The notes under the pieces were generated by a model that saw nothing but the letters and a program-made list of their open reading frames with translations, was not told the origin of the DNA and made no database searches. From the NCBI RefSeq assembly GCF_009712225.1, contig NZ_WASP01000019.1:1-41641 (forward strand): a stretch of 41,641 nucleotides of DNA, written 5' to 3'. Shown here piece by piece: positions 7,960 to 15,220 of this stretch (position 1 is its first letter; each line of letters starts with the position of its first letter). The DNA is from Desulfovibrio sp. (GTDB lineage: Bacteria; Desulfobacterota; Desulfovibrionia; Desulfovibrionales; Desulfovibrionaceae). The position numbers and the translations under genes are program-made.

Positions 7960-9489
7960 ATGGGTATTCGCGTTACACAAAGCAGAATGTATGACACCCT
8001 GACGAGCCAGATGCAGAAGAATCTGTCTGCGTACATGGAAAGCAACGAACAGGGCTCAACCCAGAAAAAGATCAACCGCCCTTCGGACGATCCTGCCGGA
8101 ACCTATCGCGTTCTCACCACGCGTAACGATATTGAGGCGACCAATCAGTATCAGAGCAACGTTGATACGGCCAAGGGCTGGCTTACGCTGACTGACAACG
8201 TGCTTGGAACCCAGCTCAGTACCGCGCTTACAAGCCTGAAGAGCTTGGCAGAGCAGGCCGCTACGGGAACCTACACTGCGGCGAACCGCCAGCAGATTGC
8301 CTACCAGGCCCGGCAGATTTTTGGACAGATTCTCAATCTCTCCAACACCCAGTACGAGGGCAACAGCATTTTTGGCGGCCAGCGTTATGATCGCAGCGCC
8401 TTTCAGGAGGGGCTGGCCCTGACCAGCGCCGACACCAACTGGAATACGGCCATTCAGGCTGGCGGCTACTCCATTCAGGGGGCAGCCAAAACCTCGATGA
8501 TGGTGCAGTTTACCAGCACCGGCACGCTGGACGGTGGCCCCCAGACCTTTCGCTGGTCTGAGGACGGCGGTACAACCTGGAATACGGGAACCACTGCTGG
8601 CAGAACCATGACGCTGAACGGCGTGACTGTAACGATGAACAGCGACATGGCCGTTACCGCGGCCGATGTTACCGCTGGCGCCGGCTCGCACAACGGTACC
8701 CTTGTGTATATCAGGCCCACCGCCGTGTACCAGGGTGACGACAACGATCCGCCGCCCACCATGACGGTCATGGGCGGGCCTGCGAACCTGGTCACGTCAG
8801 CTTCTGGCGCTTTTGGCGGCAACGTTCTGGTGCGTATGGACAGCGCGGCCAACCTTGCCTCGTCTGGTACAACGGTCAATTATTCGTACAGTACCGACAG
8901 CGGTTCAACCTGGATTTCGGCCACAGCCACCACCAACGGCTCAAACAATATGCGCCTGCTGGTTCCCAGCGGTTATGTGGATTTGGATGCAACAACAGTG
9001 GCGGGCAATACCGTTACCGCAGGAACGCAGATTCTGGTGCACCCCAACCGCGCTGATCTGAACCTGGAAATAATGAAAGACTCATATGTTTCCGTAAACA
9101 ATGTGGGCAAGGATGTTTTTGGCGGTTATTACGAGGGTAAACCGGCTCTTGATTCTTCCACTAACCTGTTTGACATGGTTGGTGATTTTGTCAGCTATTG
9201 CGAAAACAACAATCAGGAAGGCTGCCAGCAAACCCTTACCAGAATCGCCAGTGTGCAGCAGAATGTTCTTACGCAGACTGCCCGCGTGGGCGGACTGGAA
9301 AACCGGGTTACGACCGCCAGTGACATGCTCAGCTTTCAAAAGGTAGACCAGCAGGAACGTTTGAGTTATACTGAAGACATAGACCTGACCGAGTTGCTGA
9401 CAAAACTTACACGGCAGCAGTTGACATATCAGACAGTGCTTCAGTCTTCTTCAAAGATCATGCAGATGAGCCTGTCCAGTTATCTCTGA
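7960..9489 (+). CDS. flgL: hook-associated protein 3 FlgL
   Basis: A 509-residue extracellular junction protein between FlgK and the flagellin filament. The N-terminal flagellin-like helix (MGIRVTQSRMYDTLTSQMQKNL, then INRPSDDPAGTYRVLTTRN) and the C-terminal helix (EDIDLTELLTKLTRQQLTYQTVLQSSSKIMQMSLSSYL) are characteristic. It is much longer than the 317-residue E. coli protein. The insert contains two Asp-box motifs, SEDGGTTW at 200-207 and STDSGSTW at 311-318. Each is followed by a beta-rich stretch with a late 'TAG' turn and a hydrophobic-hydrophobic-x-P ending, suggesting a duplicated module. Third gene of the flgN-flgK-flgL unit. Confidence 0.95.
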   Translation: MGIRVTQSRMYDTLTSQMQKNLSAYMESNEQGSTQKKINRPSDDPAGTYRVLTTRNDIEATNQYQSNVDTAKGWLTLTDNVLGTQLSTALTSLKSLAEQAATGTYTAANRQQIAYQARQIFGQILNLSNTQYEGNSIFGGQRYDRSAFQEGLALTSADTNWNTAIQAGGYSIQGAAKTSMMVQFTSTGTLDGGPQTFRWSEDGGTTWNTGTTAGRTMTLNGVTVTMNSDMAVTAADVTAGAGSHNGTLVYIRPTAVYQGDDNDPPPTMTVMGGPANLVTSASGAFGGNVLVRMDSAANLASSGTTVNYSYSTDSGSTWISATATTNGSNNMRLLVPSGYVDLDATTVAGNTVTAGTQILVHPNRADLNLEIMKDSYVSVNNVGKDVFGGYYEGKPALDSSTNLFDMVGDFVSYCENNNQEGCQQTLTRIASVQQNVLTQTARVGGLENRVTTASDMLSFQKVDQQERLSYTEDIDLTELLTKLTRQQLTYQTVLQSSSKIMQMSLSSYL

Positions 9490-9586
9490 TGTCGAATGAC
9501 GGCAGAAGTGGCCGCCAGACTACCCCGGAGTCGCGTTAGTGGCTGCCCGGTTCGGTTCAAGCAACGATATAATAACGGAAGCACCT

Positions 9587-9823
9587 ATGCTCATATTGAC
9601 GCGACGCCCAGGAGAAAGCCTTTATCTGGGCGAAAATATACGCATAACTATCCTGGGCATGCAGGGCAAACAGGTCAAGCTAGGCCTGGAAGTGCCCGAT
9701 GACACCACGATTTATCGCGAAGAAGTGTACAAGCGGGTTGTTGAAGAAAACCGTCGCGCCCTTGAAACCAGTACTAACGACCTCATGGTGGCTGCTGAAC
9801 TATGGCACGAAACAAAGAAATAG
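9587..9823 (+). CDS. csrA: carbon storage regulator CsrA
   Basis: A 78-residue RNA-binding dimer that binds GGA motifs in mRNA leaders and controls flagellin translation. The family signature is present: [37 protein letters not shown], then [16 protein letters not shown]. It is longer than the 61-residue E. coli protein at the C-terminus, as in the FliW-containing lineages. The start at 9587 has GGAAG upstream and gives the canonical N-terminus. Its 3' end overlaps fliW by 22 bases, the arrangement expected for a protein and its antagonist. Confidence 0.96.
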   Translation: MLILTRRPGESLYLGENIRITILGMQGKQVKLGLEVPDDTTIYREEVYKRVVEENRRALETSTNDLMVAAELWHETKK

Positions 9824-10308
9824 AAATCGACACCCGTCTTGGACGTCGCTGTATCGATGCGGACAAGGTTATCCACTTTCCCCGCGGTCTGGCTGGTTTT
9901 GAAAACGAGCGGGACTTTGTCCTGCTGCAGATCAGGCCAGAAGCACCGCTGCTCATCCTGCAAAGCGTGAGTACACCGGTTGTTGGACTGCTGGTTGCTG
10001 ATCCTTACAGCTTTTTTGACAAATCCTACGCGCCGCAAGTGGGAGACGCAGAAAAGCAGCTGCTGAACATTGAAAGCCTTGAGCAGGCGGCCCTGCTGGT
10101 GACGGTTTCCATCCCCGCTGGCGCGCCCGAAAAGGCCGTGCTCAACCTTACGGGGCCCATTGTCATCAATTATGAGGCGCGCATGGGCTTGCAGGTTCCA
10201 CAATGTGCCGATGGGCCGCAGCAGGTAAACATGCATACGCTTCAGCCGGTAGAAGGCGAAGGGCTGGGGGGTGGGCCTGCCTCTGGTGAGGCTGCGCCGC
10301 AAAAATAA
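9802..10308 (+). CDS. fliW: flagellar assembly factor FliW
   Basis: A 168-residue cytoplasmic protein that binds CsrA and flagellin in a partner switch, releasing csrA-mediated repression when flagellin is depleted. Hallmarks include the N-terminal beta segment [36 protein letters not shown], then PLLILQSV...[12 protein letters not shown] and the conserved [18 protein letters not shown]. The last ~25 residues ([17 protein letters not shown]) are a flexible tail. It begins inside csrA with a 22-base overlap, so the two are probably translationally coupled. A strong terminator follows. Confidence 0.95.
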   Translation: MARNKEIEIDTRLGRRCIDADKVIHFPRGLAGFENERDFVLLQIRPEAPLLILQSVSTPVVGLLVADPYSFFDKSYAPQVGDAEKQLLNIESLEQAALLVTVSIPAGAPEKAVLNLTGPIVINYEARMGLQVPQCADGPQQVNMHTLQPVEGEGLGGGPASGEAAPQK

Positions 10309-10329
10309 TTTTTATTTGTCAGTTTAGGC

Positions 10330-10369
10330 AATGAACCCGGCTTGTTATGAGGCCGGGTTCATTTTTTTT
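10330..10369 (+). terminator. Rho-independent terminator after fliW
   Basis: A 12-base-pair stem (AATGAACCCGGC at 10330-10341 with GCCGGGTTCATT at 10352-10363) runs into an uninterrupted T tract. It closes the flagellar block. Confidence 0.93.
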
Positions 10370-10587
10370 GATCGCCAGAAGAACCGGATGCTGCACAGCT
10401 CCAGACTGGTTGTGTACCTAATTGCATAGCTAACAATTTGTTATTGCAGTAAATATTCTGTTGAATAGTGGCAGGCCACATGCTAACTATTTTTTCGGTG
10501 GTGAAATAAATAACTTGCATAACAGGAATTGTGGTGCTAGATTGAGCGCACAAACAGTGGATAATTCCCCTGGATAAAAAGAAATTT

Positions 10588-10608
10588 TATGAGAACAACG
10601 TTCTCATA
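10588..10608. repeat. palindromic operator-like site
   Basis: TATGAGAAC (10588-10596) and GTTCTCATA (10600-10608) are exact inverted copies around three bases. The size and symmetry fit a dimeric repressor site. The flanking DNA is AT-rich. No matching regulator gene is adjacent. Confidence 0.6.
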
Positions 10609-10621
10609 GTGTAAAAATTAC

Positions 10622-10712
10622 AGACGGCAACCCTCGGCAAACGCACAGCCCCTTCTGTGTATCCGCTGCCCCTTTAGCGGAGCTGTTTGCCTGCCTCTGC
10701 GTCCGCGCCGTT
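10622..10712 (+). ncRNA. candidate structured RNA (unidentified)
   Basis: The region can fold into one long imperfect stem: ACGGC (10624-10628) with GCCGT (10707-10711), GGCAAAC (10636-10642) with GTTTGCC (10685-10691), AGC (10647-10649) with GCT (10682-10684), and a terminal hairpin CCGCT/AGCGG (10663-10667 with 10676-10680). A large hairpin at 10749-10785 could mark its 3' end. The overall shape recalls 6S RNA but no diagnostic sequence of 6S, SRP, RNase P or tmRNA was recognised. Strand is assumed. Confidence 0.28.
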
Positions 10713-10748
10713 CTTCCACGCCTGGCTGGAACGGCCATAAGGACAATG

Positions 10749-10785
10749 TTGGCCCGGCGGCATACCACAGATGCCGCCGGGCCAA
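10749..10785. repeat. 15-base-pair GC-rich hairpin
   Basis: TTGGCCCGGCGGCAT (10749-10763) pairs perfectly with 10771-10785 around a 7-base loop. It is followed by GTATTTATT, which is AT-rich but not a clean T run, so it is either an inefficient terminator or another structural element. Confidence 0.6.
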
Positions 10786-11030
10786 GTATTTATTCTGTCC
10801 TTCAGCAGCTCGTCATCAGTCTGGCAGCTACGTGCAAACGTTGGCTCATGCCAGCTGCGTCATGCTTTCTTTTCTGTTAATTCCATGTTTTTTGCCCTGC
10901 CACGGTGCGGATGCGCGTGTTGCCTTTTGGCCTTGTGGCAGGTATGGGCAATGCTGGCGGGGGCTTCCGTTTTTTTGTATTAAAGTGGCCAGCAGTGCCT
11001 TGCTGCGCGGCAAAAAGGATATGCAGGCCG

Positions 11031-11360
11031 ATGATTAAGACATTTGCGCTCTTTGTTGCTACGGCACTGGCTGAGATTACAGGGTGTTATCTGCCGTGGC
11101 TTTGGCTGCGCAGAGGGGGATCGGCATGGCTGCTTGTTCCCGCCTGTCTGAGCCTGGCTCTTTTTGCGTGGTTGCTTACCCTGCATCCGGCGGCAAGCGG
11201 CAGGGTGTACGCGGCCTACGGCTGCGTGTACGTGGTTACTGCCCTGCTTTGGCTACGGATTGTGGACGGCGTTGCTCTGGCAAACACCGACATTCTGGGC
11301 GGACTGGTGGCACTTGCAGGAATGGGAATAATCGTGTGGGGGTGGGGAAATCCGGTTTGA
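11031..11360 (+). CDS. ynfA: YnfA/UPF0060 family small membrane protein
   Basis: A 109-residue inner-membrane protein with four hydrophobic segments, the size and layout of the YnfA family, related to small multidrug resistance transporters. The N-terminus ([35 protein letters not shown]) and the stretch [30 protein letters not shown] are family hallmarks. The start at 11031 gives the standard length; the Shine-Dalgarno is weak (AAGGAT about 11 bases upstream). An earlier in-frame ATG at 10905 would add 42 residues unlike the family. A role in drug export has been proposed for relatives; physiological substrate unknown. Confidence 0.88.
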   Translation: MIKTFALFVATALAEITGCYLPWLWLRRGGSAWLLVPACLSLALFAWLLTLHPAASGRVYAAYGCVYVVTALLWLRIVDGVALANTDILGGLVALAGMGIIVWGWGNPV

Positions 11361-11385
11361 TTCCATTCTTGCACACCAGAAGAAC

Positions 11386-11415
11386 AAAAAAAGCCGGGAT
11401 AAACCCGGCTTTTTT
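11386..11415. terminator. bidirectional terminator between ynfA and dnaJ
   Basis: GCCGGG (11393-11398) and CCCGGC (11404-11409) form a stem flanked by A on the left and T on the right, so it can terminate both the plus-strand ynfA and the minus-strand dnaJ, which converge here. Confidence 0.9.
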
Positions 11416-11449
11416 ATATTTGTCTGCAGATGCGGTCTGTCTGAAAATT

Positions 11450-12556
11450 CTAGTCAATGCCCATGGCTTTGCTGATTTTTTTGGCAGCCTTCTTTACTTT
11501 CTCCAGCGGGCTTTTTTCAGCCGCGGCCTCAAATTCGCGCAGCAGATCTTCCTGCTTGGAAGAAAGACGCGTGGGGGTGAGCACCTTGACCTCTACCAGC
11601 AGGTCGCCACGTGAACGGCGGCCAGGGTAGGGCATGCCTTCGCCCGTCATGCGCAGCAGGGTGCCGCTCTGGATGCCCTTGGGAATTTCAAGGGGCAGGT
11701 TGCCGTCGAGGCCGGGAACTTCGGCCCGGTGCCCCAGTGCCGCCTGCACAAAGTTGATTTCGAGCGTGTAGATGAGGTCCTGGCCCTGGCGCTGCCAGCG
11801 TTTGTCCTGCTCTACGGTAAGCACCACGTACAGGTCGCCCGCAGGGCCGCCGTGCACACCGGGTTCGCCCTCGCCGCGCACGCGCAGGCGGGTGCCGCTG
11901 TCCACACCGGCTGGCACACGCACTACCAGTTCGCGGGTGTCGGTGGTGATGCCCTCGCCCTTGCACTTGGGGCAGGGCTTGGTGATCACTCGGCCCGTGC
12001 CCTGACACGAAGGGCAGGGCATGGCAATCTGAAAGAATCCTTGCGAGCGGCGAACCTGACCAGAGCCATTGCACTGGCGGCAGGTTTCTGCCTTGCTGCC
12101 CGGAGCCGCGCCGCTGCCGTTGCATTCGGAACAGGTCACGTGCTTGGGCAGGGAAATGCTGATCTCGTCGCCCTTGGCTGCCTGGGCAAACGTGATGGTC
12201 AGGTTGTAGCGCAGGTCTGCCCCGGCCATGGGGCGGGGACCACGGGTGGCGGTGGAAAAGCCAAAAAGATCGCCGAAAATATCGCTGAAATGCGCAAAGA
12301 TATCATCATTGCTGCCAAAACCACCAGCACCGCCCTGCACGCCTGCGCGGCCAAAGCGGTCGTAGCGCGCGCGTTTTTCGGGGTCGCGCAGCACATCGTA
12401 GGCCTCGGCGGCTTCCTTGAACTTCTGCTCGGCCTCGGCATTGTCGGGGTTGTGGTCGGGGTGATACTTTAAGGCCAGCTTACGGTAGGCCCGTTTAATT
12501 TCGTCGTCTTCGGCGCTGCGGCTTACGCCCAGCACTTCGTAGTAATCGAGCTCCAT
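11450..12556 (-). CDS. dnaJ: chaperone DnaJ
   Basis: A 368-residue Hsp40 co-chaperone that delivers unfolded proteins to DnaK and stimulates its ATPase. It has the full type I layout: J domain with the HPD motif ([10 protein letters not shown]) near residue 35, a Gly/Phe-rich linker ([14 protein letters not shown]), a zinc region with four CxxCxGxG repeats ([32 protein letters not shown]), and the C-terminal substrate-binding domain. The ATG at 12556 is preferred over an in-frame GTG at 12571; GGAA lies eight bases upstream of the ATG. It follows rpoZ on the same strand, not dnaK, which lies 6 kb away. Confidence 0.96.
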   Translation of the reverse strand: MELDYYEVLGVSRSAEDDEIKRAYRKLALKYHPDHNPDNAEAEQKFKEAAEAYDVLRDPEKRARYDRFGRAGVQGGAGGFGSNDDIFAHFSDIFGDLFGFSTATRGPRPMAGADLRYNLTITFAQAAKGDEISISLPKHVTCSECNGSGAAPGSKAETCRQCNGSGQVRRSQGFFQIAMPCPSCQGTGRVITKPCPKCKGEGITTDTRELVVRVPAGVDSGTRLRVRGEGEPGVHGGPAGDLYVVLTVEQDKRWQRQGQDLIYTLEINFVQAALGHRAEVPGLDGNLPLEIPKGIQSGTLLRMTGEGMPYPGRRSRGDLLVEVKVLTPTRLSSKQEDLLREFEAAAEKSPLEKVKKAAKKISKAMGID

Positions 12557-12661
12557 CGTAGTTCCGGTCACTGTGCGGCTTGTGCGCCTGTGTTAAAGGT
12601 TGTACATAAGCGCGGCGGCCTCCCTGGGGAAGCCGCCGCACGGACAGGCTGTGCCAGAGGG

Positions 12662-12898
12662 CTATTCCTCTGCGGCGGCCACTTCCTGGCCGGGCAGGGG
12701 GTTGTAAAGACTGACATCATCAGGCAGAACCTTTCCTGCGGCGATTTCGCGCAGGGCGGTCACGGCCTCTTTGTTGCGCGATTCCACCAGGGGTTCGTAG
12801 CCTTCGCGGTACTGATGCACGCGCTTGATAGCCATCTGCACCAGCAGAAAACGGTTGTCCACGCGTTCCTGGCAATCTTCAACGGTAATACGGGCCAT
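12662..12898 (-). CDS. rpoZ: RNA polymerase omega subunit RpoZ
   Basis: A 78-residue subunit assisting RNA polymerase assembly. The sequence [30 protein letters not shown] and then [16 protein letters not shown] are the omega-family hallmarks. A strong GGAGG precedes the ATG by seven bases. dnaJ follows after about 105 bases containing a GC-rich hairpin without a T tract, so co-transcription is plausible. Confidence 0.94.
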   Translation of the reverse strand: MARITVEDCQERVDNRFLLVQMAIKRVHQYREGYEPLVESRNKEAVTALREIAAGKVLPDDVSLYNPLPGQEVAAAEE

Positions 12899-13040
12899 GC
12901 TGCCTCCGTAATTAGCGGCTTAAACGCCGCATTCCGGGCCACCACAGGCAACCCGGTTGATAAATAATACCGCCCAACCATTTGTAAAGGCCGGGCGTGT
13001 GCAAACACCTTCGCGCAGGTTTACCCTGCTGAAATAAGAA

Positions 13041-13069
13041 TTGATATATGTCGTCTGCTGCGCTGTCAA
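13041..13069 (-). promoter_or_regulatory. candidate sigma-70 promoter for rpoZ-dnaJ
   Basis: On the minus strand a perfect TTGACA (complement of 13064-13069) is followed after 15 to 17 bases by TATATC or TATCAA (13041-13048). It would start transcription near 13034 and give a leader of about 135 bases to rpoZ. Confidence 0.45.
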
Positions 13070-13156
13070 TAGGCTGATAAAATGGCGGCCAGTATGGCTC
13101 TACAGGCATGGTCAGGATTTAGCCCCTCGCCGGCCAACAGGATATGCGAAAAAATT

Positions 13157-13960
13157 ATGAGTAGAGAAAAAAGATCGTTCGCCCAGGAAACCTGCGTAAA
13201 AAGCGCTGGCAAGGCCATGCAGAAAACCGGCATGCTCTGGCCGGGCTGCCGCGTTGCGGTGGCTGTTTCTGGCGGGGTAGACAGTTTTGTGTTGCTGCAA
13301 AGCCTTAAAATTCGTCAAGGAATCGTACCTTTTCACTTTGAAATTATGGCGATTCACCTTAACCCCGGTTTTGACGAAAAAAGCCATGCGGCCCTGTTGC
13401 CCTGGCTGGCCAGAAAGGGCATACCCGGCCATATTGAAATGACCACATACGGGCCGGATGCGCATTCAGAAAAAAACCTGCGCCGGTCGGCCTGCTTTCG
13501 CTGTTCGTGGCTGCGCCGCAAGCGGCTTTTTGAGCTGTGCGGGCAGTACGGTATAACCCATCTTGCTCTTGGGCATAATGCCGATGACCTGGTGCAGACG
13601 TTTTTCATGAATTTGAGCCGCAATGGCCGCGTTGACGGCATGAGCATGAACGAGTCGTTTTTTGGCGGGGGCCTGCAGTTGATACGCCCGCTTTTGCTGG
13701 TGGAAAAAAAGTTCATTCTCAAGGCCGCCAAGCAGTGGGAGCTGCCCATCTGGGCCAATGCCTGCCCTTCGGCAGGCAATACGGCGCGCAGCTCCATGAG
13801 CGAGACGCTCGAGCATCTTTATGCCGTGTCAAAAGATTCGCGCCGCTGCATTTTTAACGGATTGACCCGCTGGCAGCTTGAAAAAAACAGCGCGTCCACC
13901 GACTTGTCGCTGGAAGTGCCTTTGCCTGATGGCGAAGGGGCTGATTTGACCGCAGATTGA
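13157..13960 (+). CDS. TtcA-like PP-loop ATPase
   Basis: A 267-residue cytoplasmic enzyme of the N-type ATP pyrophosphatase family, most like TtcA, which thiolates cytidine 32 of tRNA. The PP-loop VAVSGGVDSFVLLQSL lies near residue 40. A CxxC (ACFRCSWLRRKRL) and the ALGHNADDLVQTFFMNL motif follow, as in TtcA. However, the second cysteine motif of TtcA (usually CxxC) is replaced by a single-cysteine ACPSAGNTARSS, so Fe-S ligation or specificity may differ. The start is uncertain: 13157 includes the helical lead-in SFAQETCVKSAGKAMQ, but starts at 13082 or 13217 are possible. It is divergent from rpoZ and 35 bases ahead of a peptidase gene. Confidence 0.75.
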   Translation: MSREKRSFAQETCVKSAGKAMQKTGMLWPGCRVAVAVSGGVDSFVLLQSLKIRQGIVPFHFEIMAIHLNPGFDEKSHAALLPWLARKGIPGHIEMTTYGPDAHSEKNLRRSACFRCSWLRRKRLFELCGQYGITHLALGHNADDLVQTFFMNLSRNGRVDGMSMNESFFGGGLQLIRPLLLVEKKFILKAAKQWELPIWANACPSAGNTARSSMSETLEHLYAVSKDSRRCIFNGLTRWQLEKNSASTDLSLEVPLPDGEGADLTAD

Positions 13961-13995
13961 CACGGGTTGCTTTCCGGCCCTAAAGTACTCGCTCA

Positions 13996-14895
13996 ATGCT
14001 GTTCGGCAAATATCACATAGTCATCTTCACCGAAGGTCGTAGCGGCAGCCGCAATGTGCGCATGCGCGGCTGGTTCGGCATCATTGCGTGTCTGCTTGTG
14101 CTGGCTCTTGTGGCCTGCAACGTGTGGCTGGTGCGCAACTGGCTTGAAACCCGCCATCTGGGCGACGACCTGCGCAATGCGGATAAAACCATTGAAGAGC
14201 AGCGTCGTCAGCTGGTGAATCTGGTTGAACGCATATCTGTTGTGGGCCGCGATCTTGAGCGGGTGCAGAGTTTCGACTCCAAGCTGCGCATCATGATGAA
14301 CATGGAAAAGGATCCCGCCGAAACTGGCGCTGCCGGTGATAAACCAGGAGACTTTTCGCGCACCTATCTGCCGCTGCACCGGCAGGAGCTTGCCGCCCGC
14401 AAGATGCTTGAATTTCTCACCCGGCTTTCCGAATCCGTAAAGCTCGAAGAAGTGCGCCAGCAGGATCTGCTGCTGGCCCTGCGCGAAAATCGCGATGCTC
14501 TTTCCTCCATGCCGACAATCTGGCCGGTGGTGGGTTTTGTTTCGTCCAGCTTTGGCTGGCGTTCCGGGCCGTTTGGGGGCCGGGGGCAGTTCCACAAGGG
14601 GCTCGACATTACCAACCGCATCGGCACGCCCATCATTGTGCCCGCTCAGGGCATCGTGACCCTTTCGGGGCGCGACGGCGCGTATGGCTTCAGTGTCGAG
14701 ATCAACCACGGCAGCGGCATTGTCACCAAATACGGGCATATGCAGCGGTGCGCCGTGCAGGAAGGCCAGTGGGTCAAGCGCGGCGAGATCGTGGGGTATG
14801 TGGGCATGAGCGGGCGCACCACCGGGCCGCATCTGCACTACGAAGTGCGCCTCAACGGCGTGCCGGTCGATCCCATGCGCTATATTCTGGAATAA
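13996..14895 (+). CDS. M23 family metallopeptidase, membrane-anchored
   Basis: A 299-residue cell-wall endopeptidase or divisome-type activator. A single membrane anchor (about residues 25-46) is followed by a coiled coil (EEQRRQLVNLVERISVVGRDLERV), a linker, and a C-terminal LytM/M23 domain. The zinc ligands are present: H200 and D204 in FHKGLD, and H279/H281 in GPHLHYEV, so it should be catalytically active. Cleavage of peptide cross-bridges in peptidoglycan is the expected reaction. It may be co-transcribed with the TtcA-like gene. As FlgJ here has no wall-cutting domain, this is one candidate for opening the wall, but that link is only inference. Confidence 0.88.
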   Translation: MLFGKYHIVIFTEGRSGSRNVRMRGWFGIIACLLVLALVACNVWLVRNWLETRHLGDDLRNADKTIEEQRRQLVNLVERISVVGRDLERVQSFDSKLRIMMNMEKDPAETGAAGDKPGDFSRTYLPLHRQELAARKMLEFLTRLSESVKLEEVRQQDLLLALRENRDALSSMPTIWPVVGFVSSSFGWRSGPFGGRGQFHKGLDITNRIGTPIIVPAQGIVTLSGRDGAYGFSVEINHGSGIVTKYGHMQRCAVQEGQWVKRGEIVGYVGMSGRTTGPHLHYEVRLNGVPVDPMRYILE

Positions 14896-14982
14896 GATGT
14901 TTGGGCACGCTTTGGATTAGTGGTGGGCAGTGCCTGCCAGACTGATTTCGCAGCCTGTCTTTTTAGACCTGATGATGTCATG

Positions 14983-15034
14983 GCCCTGTTTTTAATGCTC
15001 ACGTACCTGAGTACGTTGCGCTTAAAAACGGGGC
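14983..15034. repeat. large imperfect hairpin
   Basis: The arms GCCCTGTTTTTAA (14983-14995) and TTAAAAACGGGGC (15022-15034) pair over 13 positions with one G-U. A symmetric 5-by-5 internal loop follows, then ACGTAC (15001-15006) pairs with GTACGT (15011-15016) around a CTGA loop. The organisation is more regular than an ordinary terminator and there is no adjoining T tract on either strand. Confidence 0.6.
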
Positions 15035-15163
15035 TTTTCGTTGTCAGGCCAGAAAATGCGTATTTCGCGAATTCGTTCACCGCCTCCCATTGTCTCGCGC
15101 CGTACAGGCGTCTCCCCGTCGCCGGAAGGCAAAACGCCGTGTCCTAAGGGCATAAAATCCAGC

Positions 15164-15194
15164 AAAAAAGGGAGCAAGCCTTTCGGCCTGCTCC
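15164..15194 (-). terminator. Rho-independent terminator after gatA
   Basis: On the minus strand GGGAGCA and TGCTCCC arms (15188-15194 and 15170-15176) with an inner GGC/GCC and a TTTC/GAAA loop are followed by six T. It ends the gatC-gatA transcript. Confidence 0.9.
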
Positions 15195-15220
15195 CCATGT
15201 ATCAATTTAGCAAAACAGTT

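Larger units (their letters stand above)
10371..11030. other. gene-free gap rich in inverted repeats
   Basis: About 660 bases without a credible gene between fliW and ynfA. The left third is AT-rich, unlike the surrounding coding DNA. It contains a perfect palindrome at 10588-10608, a stretch at 10622-10712 that can fold into a long interrupted stem, and a 15-base-pair hairpin at 10749-10785. Short open frames overlapping 10771-11038 show no protein-like composition. Confidence 0.6.
14896..15220. other. gap with hairpin element and terminator
   Basis: A 325-base region between the convergent M23 and gatA genes. It holds the long hairpin at 14983-15034 and the gatA terminator at 15164-15194. 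No protein-coding frame of convincing composition was seen. Confidence 0.6.

Noticed and set aside
9551..9565. GG-N10-GC spacing upstream of csrA
   Set aside because: Only the GG and GC match; the CACG and TT parts of the sigma-54 consensus are absent.
9568..9573. Perfect TATAAT just before csrA
   Set aside because: A start of transcription from it would fall within the ribosome-binding site, about seven bases before the ATG, and there is no -35 match at 15-18 bases; probably chance.
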